Part shown: one piece after another, positions 22,496 to 30,319 of the stretch | Layout: every line of letters begins with the position of its first letter | How positions within the stretch are numbered: the first letter of the stretch is position 1 | Origin: Candidatus Bathyarchaeota archaeon | GTDB lineage: Archaea; Thermoproteota; Bathyarchaeia; Bathyarchaeales; Bathycorpusculaceae | DNA length: 43,290 nt | Direction: 5' to 3' | Assembly (NCBI GenBank): GCA_012515445.1 | Contig: JAAYYI010000100.1 | Span: 1-43,290, forward strand | Notes under the pieces: model-generated | Databases searched by the model: none | Told to the model about the DNA's origin: nothing | What the model saw: the letters and a program-made list of their open reading frames with translations, nothing else | Made by a program: the position numbers and the translations under genes

Positions 22496-23965
22496 GTGAC
22501 ACAACAACAACCAGAAAGCTTCACAAAATTCTTAGCCCAAGCAGACATAGCGGCGAAAGCAATCAAGGAAGTAACCGATAAAGACGGCTTCGTAAGCTGC
22601 TTCAGCCACCTAGACGCAGACGGAGTCGCAGCCGCAGGCGTAATCAGCAAGATGCTCAACCGACTCGGAGCAAGATACAGAATACGCGTCATGCAGTGGG
22701 TAGACGAAAAAATCATCGCTGAAGTAACCGCCGATAAACCCAACTTGGTCATCATGAGTGACTTCGGAAGCGGCTACCTCGACTTATTAAACGAAAAAAT
22801 CCCAAACTACAAAATCGTTATCCTAGACCATCACCAGATCACCGGAAAGCAGGATAACCCCAACTTTACCATGCTTAATCCGCATGTCTATGGAATTGAC
22901 GGGGCAACGGAAGTCAGCGGCTCGGGTGTCGCCTACTTTGCAGCAAGAGCCGTGGACCCAGCCAACATCGACTGCGCCCCAATCGCACTCATAGGCGCAT
23001 TAGGTGACATGCAGGACAAGTATGAAGGACGAAGCCTCAAGGGCTTAAACGAGTTAATAGTCAACGACGCCGTATCCGCTGGGCTGCTTAAAGTCGAGAA
23101 GGACTTAACGTTCTTCGGGCGGGAAACACGCCCCATACACAGGATGCTGGCGACAACCACTAACCCATTCATACCCGGAGTAAGCGGACAAGAAACTGAA
23201 GCGCTAAACTTCGTAACCAACCTTGGCTTCCCGCTGAAGAACGGCGATAAACTCCGCTCACTCTGCGACCTCAACCAAGAGGAACGCAAAAAACTCTGCA
23301 CAGCCCTCGCCGATTATTTACTCTCCAAAGGACTGCACACAACAGTTGACAACCTAATCGGCAACGTCTATGTCCTCGTAAAAGAGGAACCAAACACCGC
23401 ACTCCGCGACGGACGCGAATTCTCTGTTCTTTTGAACTCGACGGGTCGCATGGATCGCCCAAGCCTCGGCATCGCCATCTGCATGGGCGACCGCAAAGCC
23501 GCCCTTGGAGATGCAAACAAGTTGCTTGAAGATTACCGAAAAAGCATCAACAAGTACCTCAGCTGGGTGGCAGAGAAACCCGAGCGGCTAAGAGAATTCG
23601 AAAATATCTATGTCATCTATGGCGAGAACGCAATCAACGAGAAGATAATTGGCACAGTCTCAAGCATCCTTGTATCCACCTTATCCAATAACCTTAAGCC
23701 GCTTTTAGCATTCGCCAACATCGAAGCAGAGAAGGCAGCCAAATTCTCCGGCAGAACCACTGAAGCCGCGCTGCAGAAAGGCGTGAACCTCGGCGACGTA
23801 ATGCTTATCGCTTCAGAGGCTAACGCTGGCAAAGGCGGAGGACACAACATCGCAGCCGGCGCTCAGGTGCCGCTTGATAAGGTTGAAGCTTTCATAAAGA
23901 TGGCTGACGAGTTAGTCGGCAGACAGTTGAAGGGTGAGAAACTTGCAGGCAAAAATCCATCTTAA
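22496..23965 (+). CDS. recJ: Archaeal DHH-family nuclease (RecJ/GAN-like)
   Basis: Single-strand exonuclease related to RecJ and Cdc45; the archaeal GAN form binds GINS at the replication fork. Of 489 residues, the N-terminal domain has SHLDADGVAAAGVISKML (motif I, about 36-53), VIMSDFGSGYLD (about 83), ILDHHQITGKQD (DHH, about 105-116) and ALIGALGDMQDKY (motif IV Asp). The C-terminal DHHA1-like domain ends with GKGGGHNIAAGAQVPLDK. Metal-binding residues look complete, so it should be active. GTG at 22496 starts the protein. pcc1 begins within its 3' end. Confidence 0.9.
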   Translation: MTQQQPESFTKFLAQADIAAKAIKEVTDKDGFVSCFSHLDADGVAAAGVISKMLNRLGARYRIRVMQWVDEKIIAEVTADKPNLVIMSDFGSGYLDLLNEKIPNYKIVILDHHQITGKQDNPNFTMLNPHVYGIDGATEVSGSGVAYFAARAVDPANIDCAPIALIGALGDMQDKYEGRSLKGLNELIVNDAVSAGLLKVEKDLTFFGRETRPIHRMLATTTNPFIPGVSGQETEALNFVTNLGFPLKNGDKLRSLCDLNQEERKKLCTALADYLLSKGLHTTVDNLIGNVYVLVKEEPNTALRDGREFSVLLNSTGRMDRPSLGIAICMGDRKAALGDANKLLEDYRKSINKYLSWVAEKPERLREFENIYVIYGENAINEKIIGTVSSILVSTLSNNLKPLLAFANIEAEKAAKFSGRTTEAALQKGVNLGDVMLIASEANAGKGGGHNIAAGAQVPLDKVEAFIKMADELVGRQLKGEKLAGKNPS

Positions 23966-24188
23966 CTACCTAAACGAGAAGACCGCGGAAGCCATCGCAC
24001 AAGCGGTTTCGCCTGATAATTTTAAAACACCCCCCGGCCTGCATATCAGTACGGTTAGGGTAAACAATAGGGTGATAACGGAGATTGAATGTGACGGCAA
24101 ACTCTCAACTTTTACCGCCACAATCGACGACCTGCTTTTCAGCGCCTCGACCGCAGAAAAAACTGTTAGAACAGTAAAGAAGTTCTAA
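23934..24188 (+). CDS. pcc1: KEOPS subunit Pcc1
   Basis: Small dimerisation and tRNA-binding subunit of KEOPS, 84 aa. The family pattern is a beta strand (AKIHLNYLNEKTAEAIAQAV), then PDNFKTPPGL, then VRVNNRVITEIECDGKLSTF and a C-terminal helix with LLFSASTAEKTVRTV. Starts at GTG 23934 inside recJ (32-nt overlap); TTG 23943 is a possible alternative with better spacing from GAAGG. Kae1 and Bud32 lie 3.2 kb upstream on the same strand; Cgi121 is not in the window. Confidence 0.85.
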   Translation: MRNLQAKIHLNYLNEKTAEAIAQAVSPDNFKTPPGLHISTVRVNNRVITEIECDGKLSTFTATIDDLLFSASTAEKTVRTVKKF

Positions 24189-24199
24189 GCAGGTCTGCT

Positions 24200-24328
24200 T
24201 TAGAGTTTCTTTTTCATTTTGCCCCATTCTTCATGCATTTTTCCTTCCGCTTCTTTCATTTTGCCTCCGCCTTGCCTGAGTCTGCCTTCGCGCTGTTTTA
24301 CTTCGCCTTTTGCTTCATCTTCACTCAA
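24200..24328 (-). CDS. CsbD-like small charged protein (42 aa)
   Basis: From TTG at 24328 the 42-residue product is Lys/Glu/Gly-rich with repeating G-x-x-K/R-x-x-E-G units (AKGEVKQREGRLRQGGGKMK, then EAEGKMHEEWGKMKKKL), resembling CsbD/YjbJ-type stress proteins. A strong GGGAGGTG ribosome-binding site lies about 5 nt upstream of the TTG, which fixes this start over the 75-codon frame. It is convergent with pcc1, 11 nt between stops. Function of the family is not known beyond stress induction in bacteria. Confidence 0.6.
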   Translation of the reverse strand: MSEDEAKGEVKQREGRLRQGGGKMKEAEGKMHEEWGKMKKKL

Positions 24329-24619
24329 CAAACACACCTCCCAAAAAGCCACTATCAAAAGAGTATCATCTGATGGGTATTCGTCGTGTGGGGTGCAGAC
24401 GGTAACATAAAACCAGAATTTCGTCAAATAACGACGGATTTCTTGCTTTATCGGCAGATCGAAAAATCACTGCGTTTCTGCTTGCAGAATCAATATGCAA
24501 CCAGCTGCAACCAAATCCGCAGCCAGATACAAAAGCAGGCGCCTCTGCAAAGCCCACTGGTTGTTGTTGAAACAAGAGGGTACCACAGCATCTTTAGATA
24601 GAAAATTTTTGATCTACTG
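24329..24619. other. Intergenic region between the CsbD-like gene and copy C
   Basis: About 290 nt with no gene I can support (the full gene-free stretch, including copy C, is 333 nt). A 71-codon plus-strand frame (24386-24601) is low-complexity in appearance and lacks a ribosome-binding site. An untranslated RNA cannot be excluded, since copy C points into this region. Confidence 0.4.
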
Positions 24620-24653
24620 ATAAGGGAGGGGGAGGTACTTTTGAGTAGGGTAG
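24620..24653 (-). repeat. 34-nt dispersed pyrimidine-rich element, copy C
   Basis: On the minus strand it starts CTACCC and ends CCCTTAT, with ACCTCCCC at element positions 18-25. It begins 8 nt after the aRF1 stop codon (24664-24662), the same gap as copy A has after its gene. Confidence 0.65.
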
Positions 24654-24661
24654 GTACCTGC

Positions 24662-25960
24662 TTACTGTATCTTGAATCGCAGAAACGCCGCAATGCCGCC
24701 GAAAGCGTTCTTCAGCATCTGACCCTCTTCGGTCTCTGTGCTGATGACTTCGACTTCGCAGTTGGTTAGCTGCGAGAGCTCTGCTATGTCATCCACTATG
24801 TCCTTCTTGTCAGATATAGTGTATGAGGGTGCTTGGCATCCGCCGCAGACTTTACCGGCGAGTCCCTGCTCGAAGGCTTGCATGTCCTTGCCCTTAACGG
24901 TATGCTGCTCTTCGAAGCCGCATGCACCGCATTTTACAGTTACGCGGAAGAGATCAAGCTCCTCCGATAGCAGCACGGTTCGCACTGCACCATTGTTCAT
25001 CAATCGGCGGACTTCTGCTTCACCGTAAGTTATGAATCCGCTGTCGTGCCCAACTTCGTAGAGGAACTTTTGCATAAGCTGCTTTTCTTCGATATAGCGG
25101 ACTTTCTTCATGATCTCAGGGGCTTTCTCGACGACTTCCTTGACGCCTTGTTCTTCAACGTAGGCTGTATCCACTACGTCGAGGATTTTGCTCTGCAGCT
25201 GATAGTTTAGGAATGCGCCCTTCTGGAAATCATACTTTGTGGGGCCGGGTCCGCCTAATATGATGCCCTTCAGGTTATCCATGGGTAGAAAGACGTCGTT
25301 AGCGTGACCTGCTACGCGGTTGTAGTACTCGGTAAGCTGCATTTCCCTTAGACGTTCATAACGCCTAGCTGACTGGCCACCCGCGCGTGTCTTGCCTGTT
25401 ACACCGCTGTGCATCTGCATAACGATGTTCAGGTGCTTCCCCTGTAGAGTAGCAACTGTAGCGTTATTTGCATCAACCAGTAATATGCCGTAGGCTTCTT
25501 TCTCGCGAAGCATCTCCTGCAGGTGCTCAGTGTGGAAGCGACTATCGCATCTGTAGAGGAAAATCCTGATCGGTTCAGGCGGAACAATAACGTAGGATTC
25601 CATGCGTTCAGTTCCAGGGCCGCCGCCAGGCTGCAGTAAAGCACCGGTGAAGATGACTATGCCTTTTTCGCCTGGGTCTTTGAATAGTTTGAGTTTCTGC
25701 TGCGCTTTAGTGATAGCGTCCAGCACGTTCTTTCGTGTAACGTTGGATTTGATGTTGCTTGCGGTGCCGTACTCGTTGCGAAGCAGATTAAGCGCATCGC
25801 TGATCTGCTTGTCAGGCGGCACATAAATAGTGATGAGTTCAGTGTGGCTACCCTCTTTCGTCGCTAACTCGTTAATTGTTCTTCTTAGCCGGAATAGCTC
25901 AAGTGAACTCTTTTTTTCTGTATTACTCAAACTGGATTCACTTAAATTAGTATAATTCAA
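24662..25960 (-). CDS. prf1: Peptide chain release factor aRF1
   Basis: Reads all three stop codons and releases the peptide. NIKS at 69-72 is the stop-codon recognition motif, and GGQ at 194-196 within GKTRAGGQSARRYERLREM triggers hydrolysis. The C-terminal domain has two Cys pairs (CGACGFEE and CGGCQAPS) forming a zinc-binding mini-domain. The 432-codon frame starts with TTG at 25960, but a TATA-like stretch overlaps those codons, so TTG at 25930 (protein begins SNTEKKSSLELF after the initiator) is a good alternative. Confidence 0.93.
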   Translation of the reverse strand: MNYTNLSESSLSNTEKKSSLELFRLRRTINELATKEGSHTELITIYVPPDKQISDALNLLRNEYGTASNIKSNVTRKNVLDAITKAQQKLKLFKDPGEKGIVIFTGALLQPGGGPGTERMESYVIVPPEPIRIFLYRCDSRFHTEHLQEMLREKEAYGILLVDANNATVATLQGKHLNIVMQMHSGVTGKTRAGGQSARRYERLREMQLTEYYNRVAGHANDVFLPMDNLKGIILGGPGPTKYDFQKGAFLNYQLQSKILDVVDTAYVEEQGVKEVVEKAPEIMKKVRYIEEKQLMQKFLYEVGHDSGFITYGEAEVRRLMNNGAVRTVLLSEELDLFRVTVKCGACGFEEQHTVKGKDMQAFEQGLAGKVCGGCQAPSYTISDKKDIVDDIAELSQLTNCEVEVISTETEEGQMLKNAFGGIAAFLRFKIQ

Positions 25961-25992
25961 TAATTTACGTTAAGATGAGGAAAATAAAAGTT

Positions 25993-26014
25993 CCTACTCC
26001 CAAAAAGGAGTGGG
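25993..26014 (-). terminator. Hairpin terminator after ftr
   Basis: CCTACTCC (25993-26000) pairs with GGAGTGGG (26007-26014), one T-G wobble, across a 6-nt loop, immediately after the ftr stop codon (26018-26016). On the minus strand it is followed by AACTTTTATTTTCC, a T-rich tract. Confidence 0.6.
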
Positions 26015-26015
26015 A

Positions 26016-27032
26016 TTATGCTTTTGGCGCTTTGGCGGGCTTATCCGCTGCTGGCGCTGGTTCCGGTGGAATGCCGATGGCTTCTTTGAGGTAAGCCTTG
26101 AATGGACCAAGTTTGCCGCCGTAGTTGCCTGCAGAAATCTTGAGGATACCAGGGCAGTTAATTGACGCTTGGACACCGACTGCCATTGCCTTCTTGACTG
26201 CATCAAGGGTTAAGCCGTTAATGACTATTTCCAGCACGCTGGTTGCGCCTTCTGGAACAACTGTGTCAGGTACAATTGTTCGCAGTGTTGGGCAATAGGT
26301 TTGGTTAGTGGACGCCTTTAGTTTGTATTTGAGTGAACCTGCTTTGCTTCCTGAACGGCAGACACCGCCAGGGAAAGGCAAGATAACATCGGGCACTTGT
26401 GCTTTGATTGCTTCAACAGCTGCTTCTGCTGATGCGAGGCATTCAGCGTCGGTTTTGGCGAAGATCATATAGTTGCCGCCTGCGACTGCCTCGGTTGCGC
26501 CGAAGCCGTCTTCACAGAGGAAGTTTCCCTCCATAACTGGGATCTTCCAGACTTTGCGTCCACCGACCACAGCTTTACTTTCGAAGCCGTCTGCGAAGTA
26601 GCGGAGGCTGCTTCCGATGAGCAGGACACGTTTGCCTGTTAAGCCGTTAAAGGCTGCTGTTGTTGGGCAAGTCATGGTACATTGACCGATGCGTCCCATT
26701 AGTGAGTGTTTTAATTCAAAGCGGTCTTTGTTGTAAATCTGAATTAGGATACCTGGGCGCTTGTCCGGGGTTTCGCTGGCTGGAACCAAGCGTTCAACTG
26801 CTGCTTCTGCGGAAGCGCCGATAACGCTTGTAGCGTAACCGGTTGTAATAGATGCAGCGGTTTGTGCCCACTTCTCGTTTACAGCGGTGATTAGAACGCG
26901 TGATACCCATAGTGGGAACATTTCTGCGAATGTATCCTGAACCTTCACTATGCCATAAGCGGTTTTTACGAGGTACATCTTTTCTTTTTCGTCGTACCCT
27001 TGGATTTCAAGCTTGCTATTATTTGATGACAT
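26016..27032 (-). CDS. ftr: Formylmethanofuran--tetrahydromethanopterin formyltransferase
   Basis: Moves the formyl group between methanofuran and tetrahydromethanopterin in the archaeal C1 (Wood-Ljungdahl or methanogenic) pathway. The typical DTFAEMFPLWVSRVLITA block (about 33-50), RIGQCTMTCPTTAAFNGL (about 113-130), YFADGFESKAVVGGRKVW and LPFPGGVCRSGSKAGS are all present. At 338 aa it is longer than the usual ~300 because of about 20 extra N-terminal residues and an Ala/Pro/Lys tail. No other C1-pathway gene lies in the window. A hairpin terminator follows. Confidence 0.92.
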   Translation of the reverse strand: MSSNNSKLEIQGYDEKEKMYLVKTAYGIVKVQDTFAEMFPLWVSRVLITAVNEKWAQTAASITTGYATSVIGASAEAAVERLVPASETPDKRPGILIQIYNKDRFELKHSLMGRIGQCTMTCPTTAAFNGLTGKRVLLIGSSLRYFADGFESKAVVGGRKVWKIPVMEGNFLCEDGFGATEAVAGGNYMIFAKTDAECLASAEAAVEAIKAQVPDVILPFPGGVCRSGSKAGSLKYKLKASTNQTYCPTLRTIVPDTVVPEGATSVLEIVINGLTLDAVKKAMAVGVQASINCPGILKISAGNYGGKLGPFKAYLKEAIGIPPEPAPAADKPAKAPKA

Positions 27033-27202
27033 GAAGTGGACCTTGCCAAGTTTGTTGGAGTTTGTATAATTTAAGAGTTTTCATGGTTTTTATGGTTTCA
27101 ACTTATCATTTTTCAGGTTTACAAAAGCGGCTTTATCCTATGAGCAGGAGGTTTGGCTTAAAAGCCTATTTTATAGTCGATAAAAAGTAAGAAAAACGGC
27201 GT

Positions 27203-28789
27203 TTAGCCGAGGCATTTGCGGAGTTTAGCTGATTCAATTAAAGCCGTCCTCGCTTCAGCATCATGCTTCTGCAGGAAGGACAACAAGAAGTTGTTGGTAA
27301 AGTTTTCGTGTCTACGCTGGGAGAAGCCTCTGGGGCCAAGTTTTATGCCTAGTTTCTGCTCCGTCGTGTTGAGGTCTTCGATTACGCTTGTTAAGGCGTC
27401 TTTCAGTTGCTCTTCACTCATGCCAGAGCGTTTGGCGGTTATTTGGCTCATCTCAGTCAGCATGTTAATGTTGCTGAGCGAGACGTATTCGCCTACTACT
27501 TTAAGGTCATAGTTCATCTTGATGTAGTGCTTGCTTAGCAGGCTCCATTCTTGCTCGTTGAGTTGGTTTAGGGCTTTCATGCCGATGAACTCTGGTGGGA
27601 TACCGACACTGTAGAGTGCGGAAGCGAACGAGATAGCTCTTGGCAGGCACACGCCGGCGACGCATCTGCTGTATCCGAAGAGACCAATGTGAAGTTTTCG
27701 TGTACGCCTTGCAGGCACATAGGCTGCTACGGCGTTTATGAAAGGCGCCATTACCTCAATCTGGTGCTCGTACTCTTTTCGGCATTTAGCCAGTATACCC
27801 TTTAGAATCACCTCGTCTTCACCGTCAATAAGGTCTGGGGTGCCGTTGGGTAATCGCTGGTTTAGGGTCTGTATGCCTTCTTTCACTTGTTCCGTTGTGT
27901 AGTCGTATCTGAATGCTGACTGAATAGTTACTGTGGAGAGACCCCTGTATTCTTGGAGGAAGTTGTCTATGTTGTCAGGCGAAAGGTGCCCCCTGAAGGG
28001 TTTTGAGCCGACGCCAAGTATCGGGTGAATGGTGGTATCTGACTCTTTTTCCAGCGCTTTCAATTTGCTTAGAGCGATTTTGGATAGCAGCACCGCACAT
28101 AAGTGACCGTAGTTTAGGGCGGGGTCGGAACGCGCGACGAAAACACGCTGCTGCTTGGGTTTCACTGCTTTAATATATGGCGCTACAATTTGGTCGACGT
28201 TTATTATACTGTCAAAGTCTTCGACTAGCGGTATGACTTTGATTGCTTTGGGGCGGAAGTTGCCCATCCAGTCCTTGACGGTTGTCTGGTCGTAGAGTTT
28301 CGCATCTTCGGCTTCCACGATAGCTTTTTTGTAGTAGTTGAAGAGCATAATGATTTCTTTTGCGTCCGTAGTCATTGGTAGGATGACTTCGAAGAGCGGT
28401 GAAACCTCGCGCTTGTAAACCAAGGTTGCCACGTCATAGGCGACTGGGATGTTCTGCAGTGTTTCCACTATGATTTTTTTCTCTGCACCCTCGATTTTGG
28501 GGTTGGGTACACGGTAGGTTAGGAACAGGTCTTCGCCTATGGTGTGGCCTGCAAAGTAGTCCCAATACTTCTGGAGCAGCTTACGTACAACGCGTGTGTC
28601 GGCGTCTTTGCCTTCGGAGTCCCACATGACTTCCTGACAGCCGAGTGTGCTGTATGTGTAATATGCTTCCAAGACTTCTGCGTTGCCGCCGATTACTTCG
28701 TCTCTGCTCCAGTCTGGCGTTGTCGCGTTGTCTGGATGCTGAGTGGACATGGTTCTTGGAATTATTCTGTATTCTTCTTTGCTGCTCAA
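27203..28789 (-). CDS. ppcA: Archaeal-type phosphoenolpyruvate carboxylase
   Basis: Carboxylates PEP to oxaloacetate to refill C4 intermediates. The 528 aa match the short archaeal PpcA family, unrelated in length to the ~900-aa bacterial form. N-terminal RTMSTQHPDNATTPDW is diagnostic. HPILGVGSKPFRGHLSPDNI and KLHIGLFGYSRCVAGVCLPR contain catalytic Arg and His positions, and PRGFSQRRHENFTNN is near the C-terminus. The start is TTG at 28789, with GAGAGG about 7 nt upstream. It lies upstream of ftr on the same strand with a 170-nt gap. Confidence 0.92.
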   Translation of the reverse strand: MSSKEEYRIIPRTMSTQHPDNATTPDWSRDEVIGGNAEVLEAYYTYSTLGCQEVMWDSEGKDADTRVVRKLLQKYWDYFAGHTIGEDLFLTYRVPNPKIEGAEKKIIVETLQNIPVAYDVATLVYKREVSPLFEVILPMTTDAKEIIMLFNYYKKAIVEAEDAKLYDQTTVKDWMGNFRPKAIKVIPLVEDFDSIINVDQIVAPYIKAVKPKQQRVFVARSDPALNYGHLCAVLLSKIALSKLKALEKESDTTIHPILGVGSKPFRGHLSPDNIDNFLQEYRGLSTVTIQSAFRYDYTTEQVKEGIQTLNQRLPNGTPDLIDGEDEVILKGILAKCRKEYEHQIEVMAPFINAVAAYVPARRTRKLHIGLFGYSRCVAGVCLPRAISFASALYSVGIPPEFIGMKALNQLNEQEWSLLSKHYIKMNYDLKVVGEYVSLSNINMLTEMSQITAKRSGMSEEQLKDALTSVIEDLNTTEQKLGIKLGPRGFSQRRHENFTNNFLLSFLQKHDAEARTALIESAKLRKCLG

Positions 28790-29008
28790 TTCGTTTCCTC
28801 TCTTATTACTGGAATTAGCCGAGAAGGGATGTATAAGCGTTTATTTTAATTTTTCATCCAATAAGTTGTAAAAATTACAATCAACAGGTGGTTAAGCTAA
28901 AAGGTATCTCAGGGAAGGTGAAAGGGTGTTAGTCCCGCTCCCTTTGAACTACAACATTATGCGAATAGCCGCTGAAAGCATATAAGGCGCATTCCGAAAC
29001 CCGAAATA

Positions 29009-29443
29009 TTAGGGCTTAGGCCAAGACTGACCTTTGTCCTGAACAGTGCTGGGGGTTGAGAAATGCATCTGCACCCAAAGCCACTTGCCATTACGCTTCT
29101 CCACGACGCCGGTTAATCTGCCGGGAAGCGCCCCCTCTTTACCTTGCACCTTATAGTTGTAAGTGAAATCCGCAGCAAACCATGCCACCACGCCCGCAGC
29201 AGATACAGTGAAATTCTTGACTCCGATCGCCGTTATGTCAGCTTGCGCCCAGTCCCTCAATAAACCTTCAACGACTTTGCCTATGCCGACGGCTTTTTCG
29301 TCTTCGCCTGAACCTATAATTACTATATCCGAGTCAGTTGCCCAGTACGAGAGAACTCCTGAGAGGTCTTTTCTCTTGTATGCTTCAAACATTCCCTTCA
29401 GGGTTTGTGTGACTTCTGTTAAGGTTTTTTGATCCGCGTTCAT
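29009..29443 (-). CDS. NTF2/SnoaL-like fold protein
   Basis: A 144-aa single-domain protein of the NTF2-like superfamily: helices with FEAYKRKDLSGVLSYWATDS, then strand DIVIIGSGEDEKAVGI and later AGVVAWFAADFTYNYKVQGK, VVEKRNGKWLWVQMHFSTPS. This matches SnoaL-like/DUF4440-type members, which bind small ligands or catalyse simple reactions. A specific activity cannot be inferred. ATG at 29443; 142 nt from the upstream cupin gene. Confidence 0.7.
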   Translation of the reverse strand: MNADQKTLTEVTQTLKGMFEAYKRKDLSGVLSYWATDSDIVIIGSGEDEKAVGIGKVVEGLLRDWAQADITAIGVKNFTVSAAGVVAWFAADFTYNYKVQGKEGALPGRLTGVVEKRNGKWLWVQMHFSTPSTVQDKGQSWPKP

Positions 29444-29523
29444 TTAAACTTCCCCAACAACCAAGCGTATTACCGTTAGCCCTTTTATGGTTTTTCCAAA
29501 TTTAGTATCTCCCCTATCTAAAA

Positions 29524-29548
29524 TGAATAGAAAAAGTAAAAAAACAGA
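29524..29548 (-). terminator. T-rich terminator after the cupin gene
   Basis: On the minus strand, TTTTTTTACTTTTTC follows the cupin stop (29586) by about 40 nt. Confidence 0.4.
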
Positions 29549-29585
29549 ATGTCAGTGCTAATTGGTTTGACAGATTGCTTTTCTG

Positions 29586-29984
29586 CTATTCTGTTGGTTT
29601 ACCGTCATATTCCTCTGGGTCAGCTTCAGCGTCTGCTTTGGTATGGCGAACAACCTTGTCTATGTGTTCAGGCGGAGAATATATGGTGTAGAGTTTAAGC
29701 GTCGAGGTTTTTGAAGTGTTAATTACGTTGTGTTGTGCGCCTGCTGGCACTATTACCGCGGTTCCGTCTTTGACATTGTGCTCAACGCCGTCGATGACTA
29801 CTTTGCCTTCGCCTTCTTCGAATCTAAAGAATTGGTCTAAGTGATTGTGGACTTCTAGCCCAATATCTTCCATTGGTTGAAGGCTCATAAGAACCAGCTG
29901 GCTGTATTTTCCAGTGTAGAGTACACGGCGGAAGTCAGTGTTTTTCTTTGTTTCCTCTTCGATGGCTGTTACATAACCTTTCAT
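29586..29984 (-). CDS. Cupin domain protein
   Basis: A 132-aa small beta-barrel protein. Cupin motif 1 is seen as LEVHNHLDQFFRFEEGEGKV (H-x-H with following E and G), and motif 2 as VIVPAGAQHNVINTS (P-x-G-x-x-H-x-x-x-N). These His and Glu residues usually bind a metal. It resembles mannose-6-phosphate-isomerase-like small cupins, but the substrate is unknown. The start ATG at 29984 is followed by a typical strand-rich N-terminus. Confidence 0.85.
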   Translation of the reverse strand: MKGYVTAIEEETKKNTDFRRVLYTGKYSQLVLMSLQPMEDIGLEVHNHLDQFFRFEEGEGKVVIDGVEHNVKDGTAVIVPAGAQHNVINTSKTSTLKLYTIYSPPEHIDKVVRHTKADAEADPEEYDGKPTE

Positions 29985-30046
29985 TCAAAAGCACCTTATA
30001 GCTACTGTTAGGATTTCGTTCTTTTAATGTTTTTCAGCGCACTGCA

Positions 30047-30319
30047 TTATTTTTGAAGAAGCCGCTGGACTTCTTGCACTCCAACGCCTTGAATAAAGAG
30101 TTTTTTCTCTTTTGAAGTAGAGCCAGACACTAAATCAACCGGTGCATGGAAGAGCTTAGTTAACTCCTTGATTATCTCTTTATTGACTTTACCCCTCTCA
30201 GGCTCCTCAGTGGCATAAACAACCAATTCGTCGCCGTCCAGTTCGATTCTGAATTTCGCTGAGTTGGGTTTAACAAAAATGGAGAGTATGACTCCGCTGT
30301 TTGTTTCTTTGATGCTCAC
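30047..30319 (-). CDS. DUF167 (YggU/UPF0235) family protein
   Basis: A ~90-aa conserved protein of unknown function. Signature residues KPNSAKFRIELDGDELVVYA followed by EPERGKVNKEIIKELTKLF and VDLVSGSTSKEKKLFIQG match the family. The GTG at 30319 overlaps the topoisomerase stop as GTGA, the common 4-nt coupling, and gives the typical start (initiator then SIKET); the 30331 GTG would add four unlikely residues. It is co-translated with topoisomerase IB. Confidence 0.85.
   Translation of the reverse strand: MSIKETNSGVILSIFVKPNSAKFRIELDGDELVVYATEEPERGKVNKEIIKELTKLFHAPVDLVSGSTSKEKKLFIQGVGVQEVQRLLQK

Noticed and set aside
24329-24427. N-terminal extension of the CsbD-like frame (ATG 24427)
   Set aside because: The extra 33 residues look non-coding, and GGGAGGTG sits next to the TTG at 24328.
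24386-24601. 71-codon plus-strand frame upstream of copy C
   Set aside because: No ribosome-binding site and no domain character; treated as non-coding spacer.
28919-28950. AAAGGG...CCCTTT hairpin upstream of ppcA
   Set aside because: Only a 6-bp stem with no T-run in the right place; not distinguishable from chance.
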